Origin: Acidimicrobiales bacterium | Lineage (GTDB): Bacteria > Actinomycetota > Acidimicrobiia > Acidimicrobiales > JAKAVM01 | Direction of reading: 5' to 3' | NCBI GenBank assembly: GCA_027452005.1 | Contig: DAIDHF010000015.1 | Coordinates: forward strand, 1-59,641 | Length of the DNA stretch: 59,641 nucleotides | In this document: positions 25,521 through 34,215 of the stretch, piece by piece | How positions within the stretch are numbered: the stretch's first letter is position 1 | Layout of the letters: each line of letters starts with the position of its first letter | Translations under genes and position numbers: made by a program | The notes under the pieces: generated by a model | The model's database searches: none | Told to the model about the DNA's origin: nothing | Seen by the model: the letters and a program-made list of their open reading frames with translations, nothing else

Positions 25521-26783
25521 TTACAAAGAACGACTTGGGATAAGGTCTCGAGACTTTACCGCCCCCAAGAAGGGGTCTTTGAGATTTGTGCGACCGTAAA
25601 CTAGGTCTCTCGATCTATTCAAAGTTGATCGAGATTTCTCTAGTGAGCCATTGGAAGCGGCCAGATAGTTGGAGAGACCTAGATTTCTACGCTCGCGCCT
25701 GATGATTGGGGATTCGACAACCTCGCGGGCGATTTGGACTATTTGACCTGGATCGGAACCCGGTTTGATAAGCTCACAGGCCGTGTTGACCGTGTGACGG
25801 TACAAGCCAAAGGGTGACCTGGCCATTGCCCGACTTGAGACAATTGCCGAGGTTAGTTCGACGTCTAATCGATTAGAGACTTCGGGAACCTGGGACCTGT
25901 GAAATAGGTTCGAGTCACCGTTCAGCTCAACTCCCAAGGTCTCAAGGCGTTCTTGCCACAAGGTAGAAAGCCCCCTTAGGTCAAAGTCAACGGGCTTATC
26001 GTCACGTGACGAGAGCGCCGCGAACCGTTTCATTGAATACCTGTTGGCCGTCGAAATATCCGCACTGCGCTCGTGAAGGCGTGCTTGAATCTGTTGGGAC
26101 CTGGTTGAAAAGCTCTCGATAACGCCACGGGGAATTCCTGAGATGTCACTCACTCCGTTTTTTACTGGAGCCCAGCCAACACCCAAGGTCTTGGTGAGTT
26201 CATGGCGTAAGTTTGCCTGATAGAGATAGCCGGTAGTCCTTGCACTCGCCCAGATAAAGGCTGAATTGAACGAAGACCAGAGTCCGTCAGACCCACGCGT
26301 AAGGTTGGCAAAAACCACGTGTGAGTGCAGATGGGGATCCAGGGACCGGGTTACGGCGTGCTCAAAGCCCGCCCCGACTATTCCAATTGAATCGATATAG
26401 GTGGTCTTTGTGCTACCTTGCCGCCTTACCTGAGATATCTGGGAATCAAAAAACTCTAAAGCCCGAGTCACGGCCGTTCGATGTGCCCTGTGGGCTTCTC
26501 TGGCCAACTCGGTGGGTCCGGCCAGCGCAACTAGAGAAACCGACTTTGGAGCAGAAAATACACAGTCATACCCTAGATTAGTTCTGTGCTTGCCTAACCG
26601 TGCCTGGGTTAGAAGATTCGATCCGCGGACATCACGCCCGGCGAAAAAACCATCTAAGTGATCTTGGTCGACCGGGCCAGTTAGTTGAAGTTGCTGTGCA
26701 CCTCGTCCTATCCAGTGGTCACGTTCACTATGTTCGGGACCCGAAAAGTAGTACGAGTTGTCGCAGCTCTTTAGTGGTGACAC
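25521..26783 (-). CDS. MobF/TrwC-type relaxase domain protein, helicase absent
   Basis: MobF relaxases nick oriT and stay bound to the transferred strand. This 420-residue protein has the N-terminal Tyr pair (Tyr11-Tyr12, NSYYFSG), the WIGRGAQQLQLTGPVD motif, GYDCVFSAPKSVSL, and the three-histidine motif DPHLHSHVVFANL (His151, 153, 155). The active site therefore looks complete. TrwC and TraI carry a long SF1 helicase after the relaxase domain, but here the protein ends soon after the relaxase fold. The C-terminal 120 residues are polar with no helicase motif. The start is GTG. It faces the coupling-protein gene tail to tail, with a pair of direct repeats just upstream (26805-26832). It is a mobilisable-element remnant, or an intact minimal relaxase. 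Confidence 0.85.
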   Translation of the reverse strand: MSPLKSCDNSYYFSGPEHSERDHWIGRGAQQLQLTGPVDQDHLDGFFAGRDVRGSNLLTQARLGKHRTNLGYDCVFSAPKSVSLVALAGPTELAREAHRAHRTAVTRALEFFDSQISQVRRQGSTKTTYIDSIGIVGAGFEHAVTRSLDPHLHSHVVFANLTRGSDGLWSSFNSAFIWASARTTGYLYQANLRHELTKTLGVGWAPVKNGVSDISGIPRGVIESFSTRSQQIQARLHERSADISTANRYSMKRFAALSSRDDKPVDFDLRGLSTLWQERLETLGVELNGDSNLFHRSQVPEVSNRLDVELTSAIVSSRAMARSPFGLYRHTVNTACELIKPGSDPGQIVQIAREVVESPIIRRERRNLGLSNYLAASNGSLEKSRSTLNRSRDLVYGRTNLKDPFLGAVKSRDLIPSRSL

Positions 26784-26804
26784 GGAAAGTATTTTCTCAC
26801 CCCA

Positions 26805-26832
26805 CTGGAGACTGAGTGCGGGTCTGGAGACT
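26805..26832. repeat. Nine-base direct repeat upstream of the relaxase gene
   Basis: CTGGAGACT occurs at 26805-26813 and again at 26824-26832, a period of 19 bp, in the 140-bp gap between the relaxase start and the PafC gene. Short iterons beside relaxase genes are typical of oriT binding sites, so this is a candidate. Chance cannot be excluded. Confidence 0.4.
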
Positions 26833-26925
26833 TACGTCAACCCATTTCCCGAAACGCCCGAGACGGCACCAGAAGAAACTGCTCCTAGGACAGCTACAAG
26901 ATTAGATCACGATATCTCGCTAAAG

Positions 26926-27849
26926 TCAACAGGTCTGGCCATATATCCTTAGGAGTTCTCGGGCCGCCTGAAGGGGTCTGTCACAGAGGTCCTCGGGAGA
27001 CAGGACCTTTGCTCCAGCCCCTAGGATGAGCAGGAAGTTATCTAGCCATACCCGAGAACCCAGGGGTATTTCAACAACAAAGGTGCCGTCGCCGGAGTCT
27101 GAAATAGATTTCTTGAAGACCCGGTCAAACATTGGAAGTTGAGACGCGTTAACTTTGAGAAAAACCGAAGTCGAGTCTTCGAAAAACCCCGACTGGCGTC
27201 TGGCCGCTGTAACCGGGGTGTCAAGAATCGTCACCTTTCTTATCCGGTCAATTCTAAAATGCCTATATCCGTTGGCCTTGTGACAGTATGCGTCCACGTA
27301 CCAGTTACCCTGTTCAGAGAAAAGATACAAGGGCTCAATCACCCTTGAGGAGGTCGAACCTGTAGACAGTGAGAAATATTCGATCTCAACCTGGAGTTGA
27401 GACTCAATCGCGCCTTTGATCTGCGCAAACCAGGGAACCGGGTTTTGTGCCACTGTTACCGGCAAGACCTTGCCTAGGGCACTCTCTAGTTTCTGGGCCA
27501 CACTTTCTAGTAGCCCGTCTTCGGGGGTCGACGAGTTAGCCATCATCGACCTGATGGTTACCGCCAGCACAAAGCCGTCTGGGGCGCTCAGTTGACGGGG
27601 CGATCCCATTGTAGCTTCCAGGTCCGACTTTACGTATTCACCGTCGATATAGACGAACAAAAGGGCCTCTGGTGTATATGGAGGGATTCCACAACACGCG
27701 GCTAACTCTAAGAGTCCTATAACGTCGTCTCGCTCCAACTCGTACTCTTGGGCCAGATCGTCTATCCTCACCGAGTGTTCCACAGACAGCTTGGCGAGTA
27801 TGGAAAATAGAAGCCTGAAACGGTCAATAGATGTTTGTGGAAGGCTCAA
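26926..27849 (-). CDS. pafC: WYL-domain regulator PafC
   Basis: The 307-residue protein has an N-terminal winged-helix-like region (FRLLFSILAKLSVEHSVRIDDLAQEYEL), a WYL domain (about 140-200: AIESQLQVEIEYFSLSTG, ending with RHFRIDRIRKVTIL) and a C-terminal WCX region. PafB and PafC form the mycobacterial DNA-damage activator that turns on RecA-independent repair genes. The stop of pafB overlaps its start by 4 bp, which fits the paired arrangement. Here the pair has no proteasome-associated genes next to it. The ligand of the WYL domain is thought to be single-stranded DNA or oligonucleotides. Confidence 0.87.
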   Translation of the reverse strand: MSLPQTSIDRFRLLFSILAKLSVEHSVRIDDLAQEYELERDDVIGLLELAACCGIPPYTPEALLFVYIDGEYVKSDLEATMGSPRQLSAPDGFVLAVTIRSMMANSSTPEDGLLESVAQKLESALGKVLPVTVAQNPVPWFAQIKGAIESQLQVEIEYFSLSTGSTSSRVIEPLYLFSEQGNWYVDAYCHKANGYRHFRIDRIRKVTILDTPVTAARRQSGFFEDSTSVFLKVNASQLPMFDRVFKKSISDSGDGTFVVEIPLGSRVWLDNFLLILGAGAKVLSPEDLCDRPLQAARELLRIYGQTC

Positions 27850-28823
27850 TTGTCTGACTTTCGATATTGCTCGCTATATTCGCAGATTTGACCAAGCCAC
27901 TTTATGAGATCTTCGCGAAGTTCCGGGGGGTCAACTATCTCGGCGTGTGAGCCGTAAGAGAGTATCCAAGACCTAAAGGACTGCGAACCAACCACCGAGA
28001 TCTCAACGATCTTGCTCCCGTCACTGTTGTGGCTGACCACCTTGTCGCTTCCAACTAAAGCAGTTACTAGTTCCGCGACCTCGCAATCAAATCGGACCTT
28101 TGCCATGATAGGTTTGCTCTCGCCGATCTCCCAGTCAAAATTAGGGAGTTCAGCACCAACCTGAAAGTTATCAGGGATCTCGTAAGTAGATCCCTCCTCT
28201 TCAAGTGCCTGGCCTTCTATCCGGTCGACCCTAAAGGTCCTGACTTCTCCGTGGGAGGTATCAAATCCCACCAAATACCAGAGCCCTTTTCTAGATACAA
28301 GACCGTAACCCCCCACTAATCGGTCCCTACCTTTATAGCTAAACGACACCATGTTCCGATTTGTAATTGCCCTAAATAGCACTGGCAATTCAGGATGTGA
28401 GCTAAGAGTTGACGAAACCGGCAGTTCACTTTGGGTATCAAGCTGCCCCGTCACTCCAAGCTTCCTAAGGGGATTTAGTGAACTAAAGTTGTCTATGTGG
28501 ACTTCGGAAGCCGCTATGGCCAACACCCTTTTCTCGTCTTCTGTGAGGTTCAAATCCGGAAGATAGTACTCGGATTTCAAAATGCGGTAACCGAGTTGCG
28601 AACCATTGTCTATGGAGACGACCTTGATCGGTATCCCCTCAGCCCGAAGGGTGTTCTTATCGCGCTCGAATTGGCGACGCACCGATACCTCATCTGGTCC
28701 ACCCTTGTATCCTGGAATTGACTGGCATATCTCTGTGATAGTTAATGGGCGGTTAGCCTCAAGTAGAAGCAAGGTCAGATTGGTAAGTCGTTCAAGTACG
28801 TCATTCTTGTCCACGGGAACCAT
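27846..28823 (-). CDS. pafB: WYL-domain regulator PafB
   Basis: ATG at 28823 gives a 325-residue protein starting MVPVDKNDVLERLTNLTLLLLEANRPLTITEI, as in PafB proteins. The frame is open to 28919, but that extension would overlap the CtaG-like gene on the other strand. After the winged helix (DEVSVRRQFERDKNTLRAEGIPI) comes the WYL domain (ITNRNMVSFSYKGRDRLVGGYGLVSRKGLWYLVGFDTSHGEVRTFRVDRIEG, about 155-205). It partners PafC (4-bp overlap) as a DNA-damage response activator. No ribosome-binding site precedes the start. Confidence 0.88.
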   Translation of the reverse strand: MVPVDKNDVLERLTNLTLLLLEANRPLTITEICQSIPGYKGGPDEVSVRRQFERDKNTLRAEGIPIKVVSIDNGSQLGYRILKSEYYLPDLNLTEDEKRVLAIAASEVHIDNFSSLNPLRKLGVTGQLDTQSELPVSSTLSSHPELPVLFRAITNRNMVSFSYKGRDRLVGGYGLVSRKGLWYLVGFDTSHGEVRTFRVDRIEGQALEEEGSTYEIPDNFQVGAELPNFDWEIGESKPIMAKVRFDCEVAELVTALVGSDKVVSHNSDGSKIVEISVVGSQSFRSWILSYGSHAEIVDPPELREDLIKWLGQICEYSEQYRKSDN

Positions 28824-28851
28824 AGTAGTGTCTGGCTTGGCCCCGTGAAAG

Positions 28852-29706
28852 ATGTTGAGAAAGTGCCTGGCCTTGAATAGACCCTGGCAGTTCCACATCC
28901 ATTTGCTATCAATAGCCATATTGGCCCTTGGACTAGCTCACCTCTTGCATCTTAGGGCCATGTCTCTCAAGTTTGGCGAGAGACCAACAAGTCTCGGTCA
29001 TCTGGACAAAGTGTACTCGGTATCCCCACGTAACTACCTAGTAGCTATCACGGGAATTGTCTCGATGTTCTTGGCCCTGGGTTGGCCCCTTGAAGACCTT
29101 GCAACTCACTACTTGCTCATTGCCCGGCTCTTCCAAAATGTACTCTTAGTCCTGATTGGGCCAGGATTATTTCTATTGGGTTTTCCAAGATGGATATTTG
29201 AAATTGATTCAACCTACAACAAGATCTTGCGCAAGTTCGAGGGACTCGTAACGCCCGTTGTCGCCATAGTCGTGTTCAACGTCGTCCAGATTGGCTCATT
29301 AGCACCTGATGTTGTTTCGCTCTCGGCATCAAATCTCTGGATTGAGTCCCTTGACCGACTCGCCCTGGTGACATCGGGATTTGTCCTGTGGATTCCCGCT
29401 CTTGGGCTTACCCGACAGTCGGCTCCGATAAGTCCTGGTGGTAAGGCAGGCTATCTCTTTATCCAGTCTCTCATCCCAAACTTCTTGTCCCTGGTGTACA
29501 TCTTTGCCAGACACCCCTTTTATAGGACATATATTCGAGGAGCTCATAGCCTTTCTCTTAGTCCCCTCTTTGACCAACAGATGGCCGGGGTACTGGCGAA
29601 GGTGGCCGGTATTTTTATTATCTGGGGATCAGCCCTGTATATTTTGTTCAGGAAATCCAACCAAGACAGACTGACCGGCTCAGTGCTAACTATTGATGAT
29701 ATCTAA
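28852..29706 (+). CDS. CtaG / cytochrome c oxidase assembly family membrane protein
   Basis: The product has 284 residues and six or seven membrane helices. It opens with NRPWQFHIHLLSIAILALGLAHLLHLRA, a helix pattern of the caa3-type CtaG family. Conserved-looking elements follow: a histidine in LATHYLLIARLFQNVLLVLIGPGLFLLG, and DQQMAGVLAKVAGIFI near the end. These proteins help assemble the copper A site or oxidase complex. No oxidase subunit gene lies within the window, so an electron-transport accessory role is inferred from family alone. ATG at 28852 is divergent from pafB by 28 bp. Confidence 0.8.
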   Translation: MLRKCLALNRPWQFHIHLLSIAILALGLAHLLHLRAMSLKFGERPTSLGHLDKVYSVSPRNYLVAITGIVSMFLALGWPLEDLATHYLLIARLFQNVLLVLIGPGLFLLGFPRWIFEIDSTYNKILRKFEGLVTPVVAIVVFNVVQIGSLAPDVVSLSASNLWIESLDRLALVTSGFVLWIPALGLTRQSAPISPGGKAGYLFIQSLIPNFLSLVYIFARHPFYRTYIRGAHSLSLSPLFDQQMAGVLAKVAGIFIIWGSALYILFRKSNQDRLTGSVLTIDDI

Positions 29707-29727
29707 GTTCTCTTTGGCTTTTTCGGG

Positions 29728-30282
29728 TTAGAAAAAGTGTCTCAAAGATATTGGGAGTCGCTTCAAGACTAAGGATATTACCGGTTGCCCCCCTCGTTCA
29801 GGAAGAACAATCAGCGCATATGGTCCGCTTGAGTTCATGTTTAACGAATAACTCACACTTCCGGGGAGATACTTTCCTTGATACTCAACCGCACATACGT
29901 CTTTGCCGTTAAAGCGTTCAAGTTCGTAGTTAACCCGTTCCAAGTAGGCAATTGCCCTGCGTCGCTTGAGATCACCTGGTTGGGTTCCCCCGGTACTTTG
30001 GCCCGGTAAACTTCCGATTTGGAAGTTTTCAATTCGGGCCAGTCTTCTTTGAAGCTCTTGACTGAGTTTGTTTGGATTAAAGGACTTTACTCCAATAAGT
30101 TTGCCAGACGAGTGAACTGCCTGAGCTGCCTGGGGAAGTGCCAAAAAACACGTACTCGTAGGCGTACCCAGCCCAGCATGTCCACCCGCACACGATGACA
30201 AACCAGCCGCAAAGATCGCCATCACAAACAGACCTCTCGCCTTGCACTTACTTGTAACCATCCACGCTTTAGGCCTGAACAT
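29728..30282 (-). CDS. Lipoprotein of unknown function
   Basis: ATG at 30282 follows AAGGAG at 7 nt, giving 184 residues, and the longer frame to 30351 has no such site. The signal peptide (CKARGLFVMAIFAAGLSSC) ends in the lipobox LSSC. The mature part is helical (LSQELQRRLARIENFQI; DLKRRRAIAYLERVNYELERFN) and then beta (SYSLNMNSSGPYALIVLPERGG). I do not recognise the family. It overlaps the start of the flippase-like gene's 3' end by 14 bp and follows it in an operon. Confidence 0.6.
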   Translation of the reverse strand: MFRPKAWMVTSKCKARGLFVMAIFAAGLSSCAGGHAGLGTPTSTCFLALPQAAQAVHSSGKLIGVKSFNPNKLSQELQRRLARIENFQIGSLPGQSTGGTQPGDLKRRRAIAYLERVNYELERFNGKDVCAVEYQGKYLPGSVSYSLNMNSSGPYALIVLPERGGQPVISLVLKRLPISLRHFF

Positions 30283-31396
30283 TTTGAACTCCTTGATGTG
30301 CACTGGGTTCACCTGTCGACACTTTCGAGGCTCGGGCATCTCTTGCCTCACCTCTGTGAAGTGCTATCCACCAGATCCAACCAATTGGGAGCAAGAGCCA
30401 AAAGCTTATTAGCCGGTACAAGAGAATAGCGGCAGCCGTAGAAGCCTGGGTTCCCCCGAAGGCCACCAGGGCAACTTCTAGGCTTCCCTCTACGACCCCA
30501 AGACCACCTGGAGTGATTGGAAGATTTGCAGCCAGTTGACCTGCACCGTATGCCAAGAGGAGTCCCGACCAGGGAATGTCAACCCCAAGTGCCCAATAAG
30601 ACGTGATTAGACATCCCAGATCCAGGAGCCAGTTGGCCATTGACCAACATAGAGCCCTTATAGCGTCTGACCTTGACGGTATGGCGTGGTGCAGTAATTC
30701 GGCTATTTCCTTGACCTTCTCCTGTGCATCGAACCTCGGGCGGTGAAAAATCTTCTGGCTTGCCTTGATGGCATGCAATGCAATTCTCTCGACCAAGTGG
30801 CGCTTTCTCAACACATAATGCGCCCCGGCCGCAAACACCAACGCCCCCACCAGTGAGATTACTATTGAGTTGGCAACCCCAAATGAGCCCGACCCGGTAG
30901 AAACTGCCACGATGAGTCCAACAAATGCCAATATGGCCAGGGTTATTGACGACGCCACAAATAGCCCAAAGAGAATCCATCCCGACAAGGCATTGTCGAT
31001 TCCATTACGACGGTACTGACGAAAGGCAAAAAAACTGGCAAAGGCAGGACCTGCCGGCAGAGAGTTAGTAATTGAGTTCCCGGCAAAGGTAATTCCAAGA
31101 AGCCGGGTTAGTCTGACATTTAGACCAGAAGACCGAACCAGGCTCCACTGAATCGCCGCAAAGGCCACCATAGACCCTAGTTCGACAACGACCCCCGGGA
31201 TTATCCACTTCCAGTTGACGTTTGCCAGATAGTTTCCGACAGAATGTAGCTCGTCACTTCTTCCCGAGACCGCGTACAAGGCCACAAACGCTAGGACAAT
31301 CCCTGACAGGGGCCTTGCAACCTTCCAGGCCTTTGACACCTTGGATTGTTCGCCCGGGTTAGGCACAGATTGTAAAGTAACTGAGTCTCTTGACAT
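30269..31396 (-). CDS. Lysylphosphatidylglycerol synthase-like (UPF0104) membrane protein
   Basis: This 375-residue protein has eight or so membrane segments and the LPG_synthase_TM / AglD-type pattern. That includes ITNSLPAGPAFASFFAFRQYRRNG near residue 110 and LAANLPITPGGLGVVEGSLEVALVAFGG near 275. Family members are flippase-like transporters of lipids or glycolipids, or lysyl-lipid flippases. There is no catalytic aminoacyl domain. ATG at 31396 is divergent from the acyl-CoA dehydrogenase gene by 20 bp, so the two promoters overlap. Transport of a lipid intermediate is inferred. Confidence 0.83.
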   Translation of the reverse strand: MSRDSVTLQSVPNPGEQSKVSKAWKVARPLSGIVLAFVALYAVSGRSDELHSVGNYLANVNWKWIIPGVVVELGSMVAFAAIQWSLVRSSGLNVRLTRLLGITFAGNSITNSLPAGPAFASFFAFRQYRRNGIDNALSGWILFGLFVASSITLAILAFVGLIVAVSTGSGSFGVANSIVISLVGALVFAAGAHYVLRKRHLVERIALHAIKASQKIFHRPRFDAQEKVKEIAELLHHAIPSRSDAIRALCWSMANWLLDLGCLITSYWALGVDIPWSGLLLAYGAGQLAANLPITPGGLGVVEGSLEVALVAFGGTQASTAAAILLYRLISFWLLLPIGWIWWIALHRGEARDARASKVSTGEPSAHQGVQNVQA

Positions 31397-31402
31397 TTCG
31401 TT

Positions 31403-31408
31403 GATAAT
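31403..31408 (+). promoter_or_regulatory. -10 box of the acyl-CoA dehydrogenase gene, leaderless start
   Basis: GATAAT ends 8 nt before the GTG at 31417 and there is no ribosome-binding site, so a leaderless transcript is likely. A TTGACA at 31390-31395 is too close to act as its -35. Confidence 0.35.
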
Positions 31409-31416
31409 CTAAGATC

Positions 31417-32631
31417 GTGAACTTCGAACTGAGCCAAACCCAGCTTGACTTCAAGTCTAGCCTATCCGAGTTTGTAAAACGTGAGATATCCCCGCACGCT
31501 AGAGATCTAGAACACAGTGGGGAGTACCCGGAAAAGATCGTTGCCGGACTCAAACAACTAGGACTATTTGGGATCACTGTTCCTGTAGATTTTGGAGGGT
31601 TAGGACTTGACTCGGTAAGTTTAGCAATTGTCTTTGAGGAGATTTCCAAGGGATGGATGGGTGCAGCCGGGCTAATCGGTACTCATAGCGTGGCTTGCGA
31701 GATGATCTCAAATTTTGGAACCCTTGCACAAAAGGAGTCCTGGCTTGAAAAACTTGCCGCGGGGACCTATCGGTCGTGTCTGGCCTTAACCGAGCCTGGA
31801 GCCGGATCAGACCTTCAGGGTATTTCTACAAGAGGTGAAATATACAATGACGAGGTAGTGATTACTGGAACCAAGACCTGGATAACCAACGCACGAAGGT
31901 CTGAGCTTATACCCGTACTGCTCAAGACGGATCCCAACGCAACTCCACGCCATCGAGGAATGTCAATTGTGATTGTTCCCAGAGACACTCCCGGCCTGAC
32001 AATATCTCGCGACTTGGGCAAACTAGGTTACAAAGGACCAGAGACCTGTGAGATCGTCCTTGACGGCTGTCGAGTTCCGGTAGATAACATCTTAGGTGGG
32101 GAGCCCGGCCGGGGTATGATCCAAGCACTCTCGGCCTTGCAGCTGGGACGAATCAATGTTGCCGCTCGGGGAATCGGGATCTCTCAAAGTGCCCTAGACA
32201 AGGCTATTGAGTACGCCTCACAACGGGAGGCCTTTGGGAAGCCGATCAATCAATTCCAGGCCGTCCAATGCAAACTTGCCGACATGGCCATCTCAATTCA
32301 GGCATCTCGACTACTTACTTATTGGGCGGCATGTGAGTATGATAAGTCTCGGGAGGCATTCCTGGATAGGACTGATTCATCTAGTGAGCCTGGTCAGGTC
32401 CCATCACACAAGAAGTATCGGGCCGACATGCACACGGCCATGGCAAAGATCCTATCCTCCGAGACTGCCCTGGTGAGTTCTCTAGAGGCCATGCGTATCC
32501 ACGGTGCTTACGGCTACTCTACTGAACTTGAGATTGAAAGGCTTTACCGTGATGCTCCCCTGCTGGCAATTGGAGAGGGTACCAACGATATCTTGCGCCT
32601 AGTTATTGCCAAGGGTCTAACCGGCAAATAG
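31417..32631 (+). CDS. Acyl-CoA dehydrogenase
   Basis: This FAD enzyme oxidises acyl-CoA to trans-2-enoyl-CoA. The 404-residue protein has ALTEPGAGSDLQGIST (FAD and substrate loop), the TWITNA strand, LGRINVAARGIGISQSALDKAIEYASQREAFG, and MRIHGAYGYSTELEIERLYRDAPLLAIGEGTNDI. The Glu of AIGEGTN occupies the position of the catalytic base in the short-chain group, so the active site looks complete. GTG at 31417 has GATAAT 9 nt upstream and no ribosome-binding site, which fits a leaderless message. The enoyl-CoA hydratase follows after 65 bp. Confidence 0.93.
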   Translation: MNFELSQTQLDFKSSLSEFVKREISPHARDLEHSGEYPEKIVAGLKQLGLFGITVPVDFGGLGLDSVSLAIVFEEISKGWMGAAGLIGTHSVACEMISNFGTLAQKESWLEKLAAGTYRSCLALTEPGAGSDLQGISTRGEIYNDEVVITGTKTWITNARRSELIPVLLKTDPNATPRHRGMSIVIVPRDTPGLTISRDLGKLGYKGPETCEIVLDGCRVPVDNILGGEPGRGMIQALSALQLGRINVAARGIGISQSALDKAIEYASQREAFGKPINQFQAVQCKLADMAISIQASRLLTYWAACEYDKSREAFLDRTDSSSEPGQVPSHKKYRADMHTAMAKILSSETALVSSLEAMRIHGAYGYSTELEIERLYRDAPLLAIGEGTNDILRLVIAKGLTGK

Positions 32632-32640
32632 TCGCCCTCG

Positions 32641-32660
32641 ATTTTTGGAACCACAAAAAT
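32641..32660. promoter_or_regulatory. Short inverted repeat between beta-oxidation genes
   Basis: ATTTTTG-GAACCA-CAAAAAT is a perfect 7-bp inverted repeat, 10 bp after the dehydrogenase stop and about 37 bp before the hydratase start. It has no GC-rich stem, so a terminator is unlikely, and an operator or chance repeat is more likely. Confidence 0.3.
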
Positions 32661-32682
32661 ACAGATTTAGCTAGGCCTTTGG

Positions 32683-32688
32683 TAGACT
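32683..32688 (+). promoter_or_regulatory. -10 box of the enoyl-CoA hydratase gene, leaderless start
   Basis: TAGACT ends 8 nt before the GTG at 32697 with no ribosome-binding site between them. The gene may therefore have its own leaderless promoter as well as readthrough from the dehydrogenase gene. Confidence 0.35.
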
Positions 32689-32696
32689 TCTAAATC

Positions 32697-33482
32697 GTGG
32701 ATGATACTCCAGTTGTAGTCGAAAAGTCCTCCCAGGTGACCGTAGTATCAATCAACCGTCCCGAACTAAAAAATGCGGTTGACCGGGAGACTTCAAGGGC
32801 CTTACACGACGCTTTTGTCGAGTTTGACCGAGACCCGGACCAACTCGTAGCCGTGCTAACCGGTTCAGGGGATACATTCTGCTCAGGAGCAGACCTAGTG
32901 GCCATTGCTGAACCTGGACAACCAAGGGCCAATCGGGTTGAGCGACATGGACCTGGTCCAATGGGTCCGACCCGCCTGATGCTCACCAAGCCAACCATAG
33001 CGGCCGTTGAGGGCTACTGCGTGGCAGGTGGACTTGAATTGGCCCTATGGTGCGATCTACGAGTCTCCTCTAACAACGCAGTTTTCGGGGTATTTTGTAG
33101 GCGCTTTGGGGTTCCCCTGATCGATGGGGGGACCGTTAGGCTTCCGCGACTCATCGGACAGTCTAGGGCCCTAGACATTATCTTGACCGGAAGACCAGTT
33201 GGTGCAATGGAAGCTCTCGCAATGGGGCTAGTCAACCGGGTATGTGAACCTGGTTCAGCACTAAAGACCGCCCTTGAACTGGCCGAAACCCTGTGTGGGT
33301 TTCCTCAATACTCTATGAGGTCAGATCGACAGAGTGTCTATGAACAGTTCGACTTAGAATTTCCCGCCGCCCTGGCCAACGAGACCGATCTAGGAATAGC
33401 TGTATTGAACTCTGGCGAAACCCAGGCAGGTGCGTCTCGTTTTGCCAGCGGCGCTGGTCGACACGGACTCTTTGGAAGGTAA
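32697..33482 (+). CDS. Enoyl-CoA hydratase/isomerase (crotonase family)
   Basis: The 261-residue protein has the crotonase oxyanion-hole sequences VLTGSGDTFCSGADL and KPTIAAVEGYCVAGGLELALWCDLRVSS, and FCRRFGVPLIDGGTVRLPRLIG. The position where hydratases carry the first catalytic Glu is not obviously conserved, so isomerase or hydrolase activity is also possible. It likely acts on the enoyl-CoA made by the neighbouring dehydrogenase. GTG at 32697 has TAGACT 9 nt upstream and no ribosome-binding site. Confidence 0.9.
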   Translation: MDDTPVVVEKSSQVTVVSINRPELKNAVDRETSRALHDAFVEFDRDPDQLVAVLTGSGDTFCSGADLVAIAEPGQPRANRVERHGPGPMGPTRLMLTKPTIAAVEGYCVAGGLELALWCDLRVSSNNAVFGVFCRRFGVPLIDGGTVRLPRLIGQSRALDIILTGRPVGAMEALAMGLVNRVCEPGSALKTALELAETLCGFPQYSMRSDRQSVYEQFDLEFPAALANETDLGIAVLNSGETQAGASRFASGAGRHGLFGR

Positions 33483-33526
33483 CACCGCTTTCACGGCTCA
33501 TTTTCTCCTAATGCAACCGGGCAAAC

Positions 33527-34174
33527 CTAGTTCTTGACCCAACCTGAACCCTGTTTGAACTCGCGCATTATCTTGGCCGGAACCCCGGCAATAAGACACC
33601 TGTCTGGGAAGACCCCGGTCACCACCGAGTTGGCGGCTATAACACAGTTAGCCCCAACGCAAGCTCCCGGAAGAATTGTTACCCCGGTGCCTATCCAGGT
33701 ACCCGACCCAACTGAAACTGGCTTATCAGTTGGCCACTGCTCTCTAATGGGAACAGTCGGGTCTTCATAACCGTGATTTTGATCGGTCATATAGATATAT
33801 GGACCGGTAATAACGTCGTCGCCAATCTCAATACCAAAGTGCCCCACGATGTGGCTCCCGCGGCCAATCATGCACCTTTGTCCAATCGAGACAACCGGGT
33901 TTGAGACCATTTCTTGGCCCGGGACCATTCCAGCTGAAATACATGCAAGAGGACCTATTAGGGTGTCCTCGCCGACGTGAATCCATCGCTCCCCAAAGAT
34001 GGTTCCTCTGGGAAACATCAGACAGGCCCCCTTTCCAAATAGACCAAATCTCTTTGCGAAGCGATCAAGGTGACCAATCGTTCCCCTCTTACACACCCAG
34101 TTCCAGGTTCCATTGATTATCCTCGCGAGTAGCACATTCTTCTTGCTAATTAGCCGATCGGAGGCCCGTGACAT
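33527..34174 (-). CDS. Hexapeptide-repeat acyltransferase (left-handed beta-helix)
   Basis: The 215-residue protein has the repeated [LIV]-G-x-x-x-x pattern of LbH acyltransferases from about 60 to 195: HVGEDTLIGPLACIS, SIGQRCMIGRGSHIVGH, IEIGDDVITGPYIYMTDQNH (catalytic His), VSVGSGTWIGTGVTILPGACVG and NCVIAANSVVTGVFP. The end, LIAGVPAKIMREF, is typical. It transfers an acetyl or other acyl group to a sugar or lipid headgroup. The start is MSRASDRLI at 34174. It is convergent with the hydratase gene. The acceptor is unknown. Confidence 0.88.
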   Translation of the reverse strand: MSRASDRLISKKNVLLARIINGTWNWVCKRGTIGHLDRFAKRFGLFGKGACLMFPRGTIFGERWIHVGEDTLIGPLACISAGMVPGQEMVSNPVVSIGQRCMIGRGSHIVGHFGIEIGDDVITGPYIYMTDQNHGYEDPTVPIREQWPTDKPVSVGSGTWIGTGVTILPGACVGANCVIAANSVVTGVFPDRCLIAGVPAKIMREFKQGSGWVKN

Positions 34175-34215
34175 GGCGTGACCAACTTAGGTTTCTTTTT
34201 GCCTAAATGCAAACC

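Noticed and set aside
28823..28919. Longer N-terminus of PafB starting at 28919
   Set aside because: It would overlap the CtaG-like gene on the opposite strand, and family members begin at about the ATG at 28823.
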